Of a DNA stretch of 64,000 nt, positions 42,734-51,634 are shown one piece after another. The notes beneath the pieces are model-generated. The model did not search any database. It was not told where the DNA came from and saw nothing but the letters and a program-made list of their open reading frames with translations. The first letter of the stretch is position 1, and each line of letters starts with the position of its first letter. Made by a program: the position numbers and the translations under genes. Source of the DNA: UBA5158 sp040389045 (GTDB taxonomy: Bacteria; Pseudomonadota; Gammaproteobacteria; DSM-16500); contig JAZKAT010000019.1 in NCBI GenBank assembly GCA_040389045.1, positions 12,992 through 76,991 on the forward strand, in the 5' to 3' direction.

Positions 42734-43924
42734 TTACTCTAAAACTTTCGCGACAACGCCAGCACCTACGGTGCGGCCGCCTTCACGGATTGCAAAACGT
42801 AACCCTTCTTCCATCGCGATTGGCGCGATTAGCGTTACTACCATTTGAATGTTGTCACCCGGCATTACCATTTCTACGCCTTCAGGTAGTTGGCATTCAC
42901 CAGTCACGTCCGTCGTACGGAAGTAAAACTGTGGACGATAACCTTTGAAAAACGGCGTATGACGACCACCTTCTTCTTTCGATAACACATACACTTCCGA
43001 TTCAAACTTGGTGTGCGGCGTGATTGAACCTGGCTTTGCTAATACCTGGCCACGTTCTACTTCTTCACGCTTGGTACCTCTTAACAATACCCCTACGTTG
43101 TCGCCCGCGCGGCCTTCGTCTAACAGCTTGCGGAACATTTCAACGCCGGTGCAAATCGTTTTAACCGTTGGCTTCAAACCAATGATTTCAATTTCTTCAC
43201 CAACTTTTACGATGCCTCTTTCAACACGGCCGGTAACAACGGTACCACGGCCTGAAATGGAGAATACATCTTCAATTGGCAACAGGAACGGTTGGTCAAT
43301 CTTACGTTCTGGTTGTGGGAAGTAGTCATCCATGGATTCAACCAGTTTAAGAATGGCTGGTACGCCAATTTCGCTTTGGTCGCCTTCCAGCGCTTTTAAT
43401 GCAGAACCAATCGTGATTGGAGTCTTGTCACCAGGGAATTCATAGCTGGTCAACAAATCACGCACTTCCATTTCAACTAATTCTAATAATTCTTTGTCAT
43501 CTACCATGTCGGCTTTATTCAGGAAAACCACAACATATGGCACGCCTACTTGACGCGCTAACAAGATATGTTCGCGGGTTTGTGGCATTGGGCCGTCAGC
43601 TGCTGACACGACTAAGATCGCGCCGTCCATTTGGGCTGCGCCGGTAATCATGTTTTTCACATAATCCGCGTGGCCTGGGCAATCAACATGCGCGTAATGG
43701 CGCTTAGCAGATTCATATTCAACGTGCGCAGTCGCAATGGTGATACCACGAGCGCGTTCTTCTGGCGCTTTGTCAATCTGGTCATACGCCATCGCCTGGC
43801 CACCAAACTTTTCCGCCATGCACTTGGTCAGGGCAGCGGTTAGCGTGGTTTTACCATGGTCAACGTGACCAATCGTACCTACGTTCAAATGCGGCTTGTT
43901 GCGCTCAAATACTGCTTTTGCCAT
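42734..43924 (-). CDS. tufA: Elongation factor Tu, copy 1 (str operon)
   Basis: GTPase that delivers aminoacyl-tRNA to the ribosome. P-loop GHVDHGKTTLTAALTK, DCPGHADYVKNMITG, NKADM and the C-terminal beta-barrels are complete, 396 residues. Its protein differs from copy 2 (59281-60471) at one position (Val versus Ile in DNIQMV). The DNA is identical over the first ~930 bases of the gene, while 18 differences lie in the last ~260. It follows fusA by 37 bases. Confidence 0.98.
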   Translation of the reverse strand: MAKAVFERNKPHLNVGTIGHVDHGKTTLTAALTKCMAEKFGGQAMAYDQIDKAPEERARGITIATAHVEYESAKRHYAHVDCPGHADYVKNMITGAAQMDGAILVVSAADGPMPQTREHILLARQVGVPYVVVFLNKADMVDDKELLELVEMEVRDLLTSYEFPGDKTPITIGSALKALEGDQSEIGVPAILKLVESMDDYFPQPERKIDQPFLLPIEDVFSISGRGTVVTGRVERGIVKVGEEIEIIGLKPTVKTICTGVEMFRKLLDEGRAGDNVGVLLRGTKREEVERGQVLAKPGSITPHTKFESEVYVLSKEEGGRHTPFFKGYRPQFYFRTTDVTGECQLPEGVEMVMPGDNIQMVVTLIAPIAMEEGLRFAIREGGRTVGAGVVAKVLE

Positions 43925-43961
43925 GTTATCGTTTCCTCTTAAATTTTATTTTCCACTAATA

Positions 43962-46070
43962 TTAACTGCTTGCCACACTCTTACTCATAATTTGTTCCGC
44001 AATACTGGCTGGAGCTTCGTTATATTTCGAAAATTCCATCGTATACGTTGCGCGCCCTTGTGACATGGAGCGTACATCAGTGGCGTATCCAAACATTTCG
44101 CCAAGTGGTACTTCAGCGCGGATAACTCGACCCGATGGGGAATCATCCATACCCTGCAATACACCTCTACGTCTGTTTAAATCACCCATTACATCACCCA
44201 TGTATTCTTCCGGAGTGACTACTTCCACTTTCATGATCGGCTCAAGCAATACTGGACGCGCTTTTTTGGCGCCTTCTTTGAATGCCATTGAACCAGCGAT
44301 CTTGAATGCCATTTCATTGGAGTCAACGTCATGGTAAGAACCATCAAAAACCGTTACTTTCACGTCAACTACCGGGAAGCCGGCGATCACGCCATTTTCC
44401 ATTTGTTCTTTGATACCTTTGTCAATTGGCGCAATAAATTCTCTTGGAATCGCACCACCGACAATTTCATTCACAAACTCATAACCCGTACCAGCTTCTT
44501 TAGGTTCGATTCGAATCCAGACGTGACCGTATTGGCCTTTACCACCGGATTGCTTAACGTATTTGCCTTCTTGCTCAACTTTATTGCGGATAGTTTCACG
44601 ATAAGCTACTTGTGGCTTGCCCACGTTAGCTTCAACGCTAAATTCTCTCTTCATGCGGTCAACAATAATTTCCAGATGGAGTTCACCCATCCCTTGAATA
44701 ATTGTCTGGCCAGATTCTTCGTCAGTGTGAACACGGAACGAAGGATCTTCCTGGGCCAATTTGCTTAACGCAATACCCATTTTTTCCTGATCTGCTTTCG
44801 TTTTTGGTTCTACCGCAACGGCGATAACGGGTTCTGGGAATACCATTCTTTCCAGAATGATAACGTTATCAGTAGAGCACAGGGTGTCACCCGTTGTAAC
44901 TTTCTTCAAACCAACTGCAGCAGCGATATCGCCTGCTTGTACTTCTTTAATTTCCTGACGGTTGTTGGCGTGCATTTGCAATAAACGGCCAATACGTTCG
45001 TCTTTATCTTTAATCGGGTTATAAACTGTATCACCTGATTTCAAGACTCCGGAATAAACACGGAAGTAGGTCAATGTACCCACATACGGGTCAGTCGCAA
45101 TTTTAAATGCCAATGCCGAGAACGGTTCTTCATCGGTAGGATGTCTTTCAATTGGTGTGCCAGCAGCATCATCTGCAGTACCGGTAACGGCTTTCACTTC
45201 AGAAGGTGATGGCAGATAATAAATAACTGCGTCAAGCATTGCTTGCACACCCTTATTCTTAAATGCAGAACCACACACAACTGGGATGATTTCCCCTTTG
45301 ATGGTACGGCTGCGTAAACCAGCGCGAATTTCTTCTTCGCTAAGAACACCACCTTCCAGATATTTCTGCATCAGTTCTTCCGAACCTTCAGCAGCAGCTT
45401 CAACCATTGTTTCGCGCCATTTTTGGCATTCTTCCAGCATCTCAGGAGCGATTTCACGAGCATCGTAAGTCATGCCCTTGTTTTCTTCGTTCCAATAAAT
45501 ACCTTTCATGCGGATTAAATCAACCACGCCTTCAAAATGTTCTTCAGCACCAATTGGCAATTGAATTGGAATTGCATTCGCGCCTAAACGGGCACGCAAT
45601 TGCGCTACTACACGCAGGAAGTTAGCACCTGCTCTATCCATCTTGTTAACAAACGCAATACGGGGTACTTCATAACGGTTTGCTTGACGCCAGACCGTTT
45701 CCGTTTGCGGTTCAACACCACTCACTGCACAGAGAACAGCGCATGCGCCATCGAGTACACGTAAAGAACGTTCTACTTCAATGGTAAAATCTACGTGACC
45801 TGGTGTATCAATAATGTTGATACGGTGTTGTGGGAACTGTTTATCCATGCCGTACCAAAAGCAAGTGGTAGCAGCAGACGTGATGGTAATTCCACGTTCT
45901 TGTTCTTGTTCCATCCAATCCATAACGGCAGCGCCTTCATGGACTTCACCAATTTTGTGCGACACGCCTGTATAAAATAAAACACGCTCGGTAGTCGTTG
46001 TTTTACCGGCGTCAATATGGGCCATAATGCCTATATTTCTATAACGATCGATTGGTGTTGCTCGTGCCAC
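43962..46070 (-). CDS. fusA: Elongation factor G
   Basis: Translocation GTPase, also used in ribosome recycling. P-loop AHIDAGKTTTTERVLFYTG, DTPGHVDFTIEVERSLRVLD and NKMDRAGANF in the G domain; domains II-V complete, ending ASIAEQIMSKSVASS. 702 residues, normal. It is the third gene of the str operon, 15 bases after rpsG. The lone copy in this window. Confidence 0.98.
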   Translation of the reverse strand: MARATPIDRYRNIGIMAHIDAGKTTTTERVLFYTGVSHKIGEVHEGAAVMDWMEQEQERGITITSAATTCFWYGMDKQFPQHRINIIDTPGHVDFTIEVERSLRVLDGACAVLCAVSGVEPQTETVWRQANRYEVPRIAFVNKMDRAGANFLRVVAQLRARLGANAIPIQLPIGAEEHFEGVVDLIRMKGIYWNEENKGMTYDAREIAPEMLEECQKWRETMVEAAAEGSEELMQKYLEGGVLSEEEIRAGLRSRTIKGEIIPVVCGSAFKNKGVQAMLDAVIYYLPSPSEVKAVTGTADDAAGTPIERHPTDEEPFSALAFKIATDPYVGTLTYFRVYSGVLKSGDTVYNPIKDKDERIGRLLQMHANNRQEIKEVQAGDIAAAVGLKKVTTGDTLCSTDNVIILERMVFPEPVIAVAVEPKTKADQEKMGIALSKLAQEDPSFRVHTDEESGQTIIQGMGELHLEIIVDRMKREFSVEANVGKPQVAYRETIRNKVEQEGKYVKQSGGKGQYGHVWIRIEPKEAGTGYEFVNEIVGGAIPREFIAPIDKGIKEQMENGVIAGFPVVDVKVTVFDGSYHDVDSNEMAFKIAGSMAFKEGAKKARPVLLEPIMKVEVVTPEEYMGDVMGDLNRRRGVLQGMDDSPSGRVIRAEVPLGEMFGYATDVRSMSQGRATYTMEFSKYNEAPASIAEQIMSKSVASS

Positions 46071-46085
46071 AGTTTATTACCCCTA

Positions 46086-46670
46086 TTACCAACGATAATG
46101 AGCAAACGCTTGGTTTGCTTTTGCCATTCTATGCATATCATCACGAATCTTGACTGCCGTACCACGACCTTCGTGGGCATCCATCATTTCTGCCGCCAAG
46201 CGCAAAATCATCGTTTTTTCGGAACGGTCTTTCGCTGCTTTTACAACCCAACGCATCGCCAGTGCAATACCGCGATCAATTGAAACTTCAATAGGCACTT
46301 GATACGTTGCACCACCAACACGGCGTGATTTAACTTCAACCGTTGGACGCACGTTATTTAATGCTTTGTCTAAAACTTCCAGGCCATCTTTGTTGCCAGT
46401 TACCACTTTAGTCGGCTTCAGTGAAGACGCGCCGCGACCGCCCTGGCCGCCTTTACCTTCTGAACCACTGCCTTCGCCTTCAGTTTCTTTTTTGGCGTGG
46501 CTTTTGCTCAAGCGTCTGGATACTTCGTTAAGAGCTTCATAAACAATATTTTCAGCAAGGGATTTTTTGCCCCGGCGCATAATAACGTTAATGAATTTAG
46601 CCAGCTTATCGCTACCATATAGCGGATCTGGCAAAATTTCTCTTTTTACTGCGGCTTTTCTTCTTGGCAT
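46086..46670 (-). CDS. rpsG: 30S ribosomal protein S7 with internal insertion
   Basis: Primary 16S rRNA-binding protein of the head and, in E. coli, repressor of the str operon. The core is intact: MPRRKAAVKREILPDPLYGS, LNNVRPTVEVKSRRVGGATY and HRMAKANQAFAHYRW at the C-terminus. Length is 194 against about 156, because residues about 57-95 form an extra Glu/Ser/Gly-rich loop between two helices. I recall a similar insertion in Coxiella S7 (not checked). Confidence 0.96.
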   Translation of the reverse strand: MPRRKAAVKREILPDPLYGSDKLAKFINVIMRRGKKSLAENIVYEALNEVSRRLSKSHAKKETEGEGSGSEGKGGQGGRGASSLKPTKVVTGNKDGLEVLDKALNNVRPTVEVKSRRVGGATYQVPIEVSIDRGIALAMRWVVKAAKDRSEKTMILRLAAEMMDAHEGRGTAVKIRDDMHRMAKANQAFAHYRW

Positions 46671-46717
46671 GGCGCTTCTTTCCCATGAAAACTATTAAAT
46701 TGCATTAATGTACTAAA

Positions 46718-47092
46718 CTATTCTTTCGGTTTTTTAGCACCGTATTTGGAACGACCACGACGTCTGCCGGATACACCTGCTGTATCCAAGCTGCCGCGTA
46801 CAATGTGATAACGTACACCTGGTAAGTCTTTTACCCTACCGCCACGTATCAATACCACAGAGTGTTCTTGTAAATTGTGACCTTCACCACCGATATAAGC
46901 GGTGACTTCAGCGCCGTTGGTCAAACGTACACGCGCTACTTTACGTAAAGCTGAGTTTGGTTTCTTTGGTGTGGTCGTATATACACGAGTACACACACCA
47001 CGCTTCTGCGGGCAACCTTCCAATGCAGGAACGGTTGACTTCGCTACCTTTGGGGCCCGCGCCTTACGCACGAGCTGATTAATTGTTGGCAT
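46718..47092 (-). CDS. rpsL: 30S ribosomal protein S12
   Basis: Decoding-site protein. MPTINQLVRKARAPKVAKST, TTPKKPNSALRKVARVRLTN and the streptomycin-related LPGVRYHIVRGSLDTAGV. Positions where streptomycin-resistance changes occur are wild type (the Lys of PKKPNS and the Lys of GGRVKDLPG). 124 residues. First gene of the str operon, behind the promoter at 47182-47210. Confidence 0.97.
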   Translation of the reverse strand: MPTINQLVRKARAPKVAKSTVPALEGCPQKRGVCTRVYTTTPKKPNSALRKVARVRLTNGAEVTAYIGGEGHNLQEHSVVLIRGGRVKDLPGVRYHIVRGSLDTAGVSGRRRGRSKYGAKKPKE

Positions 47093-47181
47093 TCCTAAAA
47101 CTCCAGCCTGAATCAGTAATTTTCTATAAAAAATTCAAATATGTAATGCTTGTCCCCTAACTTTATTTAGGAGGAGGCGCG

Positions 47182-47210
47182 ATTCTAAAAAGGAGTGGGC
47201 ATTATGTCAA
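47182..47210 (-). promoter_or_regulatory. str-operon promoter
   Basis: TTGACA (47205-47210, minus) and TAGAAT (47182-47187) with an ideal 17-base spacer. The predicted start near 47175 gives an ~80-base rpsL leader. It lies in the 353-base rpoC-rpsL gap, the only clear promoter inside the 32-kb ribosomal/RNA-polymerase run. Confidence 0.75.
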
Positions 47211-47395
47211 GTATAGTTATCAACTTATGACGATAACTTTAAGATTTTTTTGCAGAAACATCACAATCTACCGGTTTGGCACTTTACAGGGTTGGCAGTT
47301 TCGCTGTTTTACAAAATTGACTTACCAATATTCCTTCTTGCTATCACTTTTTCGATCTTTTTTTGAGCATTTCTAGCTTTTTACTACCCGCTTTT

Positions 47396-47425
47396 CTGTC
47401 ATTCCCACACGGGTGGAAATGACAG
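47396..47425. terminator. Hairpin downstream of rpoC
   Basis: 13-bp arms CTGTCATTCCCAC/GTGGAAATGACAG (one mismatch) around ACGG, about 20 bases after the rpoC stop. It may mark the end of the rpoBC transcript or a stabilising repeat. It lacks a T-run on the minus strand, so strong intrinsic termination is uncertain. The rest of the 47093-47445 gap holds the str promoter and no gene. Confidence 0.5.
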
Positions 47426-47445
47426 GCCGGGCATTATAACACAAC

Positions 47446-50400
47446 TTATTCTTCTACGCGTTCATTCCTGACTTGCGGTTGTTGCTGATGGCTTTTGCGC
47501 ACTTTTCGACCAGAATGATATGCCAAGCCGGTGCCTGCAGGAACCAGACGGCCGACAATAACATTTTCTTTTAAGCCGCGTAACTCATCAATTTTTCCGC
47601 TCACTGCCGCTTCCGTTAATACGCGCGTGGTTTCCTGGAAGGAAGCCGCTGAGATGAAAGATTCGGTCGCCAGTGACGCCTTGGTGATACCTAATAAAAT
47701 GGCATCATGGCGGGCTGGTAACTTGCCTTCTTTCAATGCTTTAACGTTCTCTTCACGCAACAGGCTGTGTTCTACCTGTTCACTCTTCATGAGGCTGGTA
47801 TCGCCGGCATGCGCCACAATCACTTTGCGCAGCATTTGACGAATAATAACTTCAATGTGCTTGTCATTGATCTTTACCCCTTGTAAGCGGTAAACATCCT
47901 GGACTTCATTCACAATAAAGTTCGCCAGTGCGTTGGTTCCCAACAGACGTAGTACATCATGTGGATTCAATGAGCCATCGGCGATGGTTTCACCTTTTTC
48001 AACATGTTCACCTTCAAACACGCTGACATGACGCCATTTCGGGATCAATTCTTCGTGCACTTCGCCGGTGGGCGCGGTGATAACTAAACGGCGCTTACCC
48101 TTGGTTTCTTTACCAAAGCTCACAATTCCGGAGATTTCCGCCAAGATGGACGGATCTTTTGGACGGCGTGCTTCAAATAAATCGGCAACACGCGGCAGAC
48201 CGCCGGTGATATCACGAGTTTTTGAACCTTCTTGTGGAATTCTCGCAATGACGTCGCCGACTTTCACGCGCGCGCCATCTTCAAAGTTCACAATAGCATC
48301 GGGTGGCAGGAAGTATTGTGCTGGCATGTTAGAACCCGCCAGGAACAATTCATCACCGTTTTCATCCACCAATTTAATCATTGGCTTCATTTCCTTACCG
48401 CCGGAACGCGATTTAGGATCGGTAATTACTATGCTGCTTAAACCTGTCATTTCATCCGTTTGACGGTTCATGGTGACGTTTTCGACCATGTCCACAAACT
48501 TGATCTTACCGGCAACTTCAGTGATAACTGGATGACTATGTGGGTCCCAGTTAGCAACGATCTGGCCAGCTTCAATTCTGGCGCCATCGGCAACCGAGAG
48601 TTCTGCACCAAATGGAATTTTATAGCGTTCACGTTCACGGCCATGCTCATCCACTACCGCGAATTCACCAGAACGCGACACGACAATAAATTTTCCACTA
48701 TGATGCTGCAGTAATTTCATATTATGGAGTTTCGCTTTACCGCCCATTTTTACCTGAACGTTGTTAGCAGCCGTAGCTCGCGACGCCGCACCACCGATGT
48801 GGAAGGTACGCATGGTTAACTGGGTACCAGGTTCACCGATGGATTGGGCAGCGATAACACCTACTGCTTCACCAATATTAACGCGATGTCCTCTGGCTAA
48901 GTCACGACCATAGCAAGCGGAGCAAATGCCATAACGGGATTCGCAGGTAATTGGTGAGCGCACAAATACGGAATCAACGGTTGCTTCTTCGAGTTTGGCG
49001 ACCCATCTTTCATCTAACAAGGTACCAACGTTAGCGATAACTTTGCCGGAGCTGGGATTAACCACTTCCTGCGCAGTCACCCGACCCAGCACACGTTCAT
49101 GCAAGGGTTCAACCACGTCACCACCTTCGATCAATGGGGTCATGGTAACACCCTGGCTAGTGCCGCAATCTTCTTCGGTGATTACCAAGTCTTGCGCCAC
49201 GTCGACTAAACGACGGGTCAAGTAACCTGAGTTCGCGGTTTTTAACGCGGTATCGGCCAAACCTTTACGCGCACCGTGAGTAGAAATAAAATATTGTAAT
49301 ACGTTCAAACCTTCGCGGAAGTTCGCGGTGATAGGCGTTTCGATAATCGAGCCGTCTGGTTTCGCCATCAAGCCTCGCATACCCGCCAACTGTCTGATCT
49401 GGGCTGCCGAACCTCGCGCGCCAGAATCTGCCATCATGTAAATGGAGTTGAAAGATTCCTGCTGGACTTTTTGGCCCTTGGCGTCTTTGACAGTTTCCGT
49501 GGACAACTGGGTCATCATCGCTTTGGCAACCAGGTCGTTGGTGCGTGACCAAATGTCGACAACTTTATTGTAACGTTCACCCTGGGTTACCAAGCCGGAA
49601 GCATATTGCGCCTGAATTTTACTGACTTCTTCTTCAGCCTGCGCCACGATTTCTGCTTTATCTTTTGGTATGACTAAGTCATTCACACCAATGGATACGC
49701 CGGATTTGGTAGCGTAATGGAAACCGGTATACATCAATTGGTCGGCAAAAATAACGGTCGCTTTCAATCCTGCTTCGCGATAGCAAACGTTGATGATGCT
49801 GGAAATGGATTTTTTGGTCATGGGTCGGTTGACTAAATCAAAAGCCAAACCTTTCGGTAATAATTCCGATAACAGCGCACGGCCTACTGTGGTTTCAGTC
49901 AATTTGATTTGTAATCTAAAACCGCCTTCGCCATCACGCACGTATTCTTTAATACGGGCGCGAACTTTAGCTTGTAATTCAACTTGCTTGGTTTCATAAG
50001 CGCGATGAATTTCATTGGTGTCAGAAAACACCATGCCTTCGCCTTTCGCATTGATACGTGAGCGGGTCAAATAATAAAGACCTAATACTACGTCTTGCGA
50101 TGGCACGATAATTGGTTCGCCATTCGCGGGTGACAAAATATTGTTGGTCGACATCATCAGCGAACGCGCTTCAAGCTGCGCTTCCAACGAGAGTGGAATG
50201 TGTACTGCCATTTGGTCACCGTCAAAGTCGGCGTTGTACGCGGTACAGACTAATGGGTGTAACTGAATAGCTTTACCTTCAATCAAGGTCGGTTCAAACG
50301 CTTGGATACCTAATCTATGCAAGGTTGGCGCACGGTTGAGTAATACGGGATGTTCACGAATAACCTGTTCCAGAATATCCCAAACTGCGGGGTCTTCTCT

Positions 50401-51606
50401 ATCAACCATTTTTTTCGCGGCTTTAATAGTGGAAGCCAAACCTTGAAATTGCAAACGGCTGAAAATAAATGGCTTGAATAATTCCAGCGCCATTTTTTTC
50501 GGCAGACCGCATTGATGTAATTTCAATCTTGGGCCTACCACGATGACGGAACGACCGGAGTAATCTACGCGTTTACCTAACAGGTTTTGACGGAAACGAC
50601 CTTGCTTACCTTTGATCATATCGGCAAGTGATTTTAATGGGCGTTTATTGGAGCCGGTGATAGCGCGACCACGGCGACCATTATCAAGCAATGCGTCAAC
50701 CGATTCTTGCAACATACGTTTTTCGTTACGAACAATAATGTCGGGCGCATTCAAATCAAGCAAGCGCTTCAACCGGTTGTTACGGTTGATGACGCGACGA
50801 TATAAATCATTAAGATCGGAAGTAGCAAAACGGCCACCGTCCAAAGGAACTAATGGACGCAAGTCAGGTGGTAACACCGGCAATACCGATAACACCATCC
50901 ACTCTGGCTTGTTGCCAGACATTAAAAATGCTTCCATTAACTTCAGACGCTTGGTCAATTTCTTCAGTTTGGCTTCGGAAGTGGTGCCGGCGATTTCTTC
51001 ACGAATTCTGCCGATTTCAGCTTCAAGGTCTATCGCTTTTAACAATTCCTGAATCGCGTCCGCGCCCATGCGAGCGTCAAACTCATCGCCATATTCTTCA
51101 ATGGCATCGTAATACGCTTCTTCAGAAAGCAGTTGACCGCGTTCTAACTGGGTCATGCCTGGGTCAATAACCACATAAGCTTCAAAATAAAGCACGCGTT
51201 CAATATCACGCAGGGTGATATCGAGCAACAAGCCGATACGGGAAGGTAATGAACGTAAAAACCAGATATGCGCGATAGGCGTGGCGAGTTCAATATGTCC
51301 CATGCGATCACGACGCACTTTGGAAAGCGTGACTTCAACGCCGCACTTTTCACAAATCACACCACGATGTTTCAGACGCTTATATTTTCCGCACAAGCAT
51401 TCATAATCTTTGACCGGTCCAAAAATTTTAGCGCAGAACAAACCTTCACGTTCTGGCTTAAATGTACGATAGTTAATGGTCTCGGGTTTTTTCACTTCAC
51501 CATAGGACCAGGAACGTATCATATCTGGAGACGCGAGGCCGATGTGAATCGCATCAAACTCTTCTAATTGGGTTTGCTGCTTAACTAGATTCAGTAAATC
51601 TCTCAC
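47446..51606 (-). CDS. rpoC: RNA polymerase beta' subunit
   Basis: Catalytic large subunit of RNA polymerase. The N-terminal zinc ribbon is CLCGKYKRLKHRGVICEKCG, the catalytic Mg loop is NADFDGDQMAVHIPLS, and the trigger-loop/bridge-helix region is present around GLADTALKTANSGYLTRRLV. 1386 residues, close to E. coli (1407). It starts 28 bases after rpoB. The C-terminal tail ends in basic and acidic residues and is complete. Confidence 0.98.
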   Translation of the reverse strand: MRDLLNLVKQQTQLEEFDAIHIGLASPDMIRSWSYGEVKKPETINYRTFKPEREGLFCAKIFGPVKDYECLCGKYKRLKHRGVICEKCGVEVTLSKVRRDRMGHIELATPIAHIWFLRSLPSRIGLLLDITLRDIERVLYFEAYVVIDPGMTQLERGQLLSEEAYYDAIEEYGDEFDARMGADAIQELLKAIDLEAEIGRIREEIAGTTSEAKLKKLTKRLKLMEAFLMSGNKPEWMVLSVLPVLPPDLRPLVPLDGGRFATSDLNDLYRRVINRNNRLKRLLDLNAPDIIVRNEKRMLQESVDALLDNGRRGRAITGSNKRPLKSLADMIKGKQGRFRQNLLGKRVDYSGRSVIVVGPRLKLHQCGLPKKMALELFKPFIFSRLQFQGLASTIKAAKKMVDREDPAVWDILEQVIREHPVLLNRAPTLHRLGIQAFEPTLIEGKAIQLHPLVCTAYNADFDGDQMAVHIPLSLEAQLEARSLMMSTNNILSPANGEPIIVPSQDVVLGLYYLTRSRINAKGEGMVFSDTNEIHRAYETKQVELQAKVRARIKEYVRDGEGGFRLQIKLTETTVGRALLSELLPKGLAFDLVNRPMTKKSISSIINVCYREAGLKATVIFADQLMYTGFHYATKSGVSIGVNDLVIPKDKAEIVAQAEEEVSKIQAQYASGLVTQGERYNKVVDIWSRTNDLVAKAMMTQLSTETVKDAKGQKVQQESFNSIYMMADSGARGSAAQIRQLAGMRGLMAKPDGSIIETPITANFREGLNVLQYFISTHGARKGLADTALKTANSGYLTRRLVDVAQDLVITEEDCGTSQGVTMTPLIEGGDVVEPLHERVLGRVTAQEVVNPSSGKVIANVGTLLDERWVAKLEEATVDSVFVRSPITCESRYGICSACYGRDLARGHRVNIGEAVGVIAAQSIGEPGTQLTMRTFHIGGAASRATAANNVQVKMGGKAKLHNMKLLQHHSGKFIVVSRSGEFAVVDEHGRERERYKIPFGAELSVADGARIEAGQIVANWDPHSHPVITEVAGKIKFVDMVENVTMNRQTDEMTGLSSIVITDPKSRSGGKEMKPMIKLVDENGDELFLAGSNMPAQYFLPPDAIVNFEDGARVKVGDVIARIPQEGSKTRDITGGLPRVADLFEARRPKDPSILAEISGIVSFGKETKGKRRLVITAPTGEVHEELIPKWRHVSVFEGEHVEKGETIADGSLNPHDVLRLLGTNALANFIVNEVQDVYRLQGVKINDKHIEVIIRQMLRKVIVAHAGDTSLMKSEQVEHSLLREENVKALKEGKLPARHDAILLGITKASLATESFISAASFQETTRVLTEAAVSGKIDELRGLKENVIVGRLVPAGTGLAYHSGRKVRKSHQQQPQVRNERVEE

Positions 51607-51634
51607 GGTTATTCCCCCTCATTACAATCAGTGG

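Noticed and set aside
43008..43647. Plus-strand reading frames opposite tuf (also 59555-60194)
   Set aside because: They are shadows of EF-Tu, repeat identically opposite both copies, and have no ribosome site.
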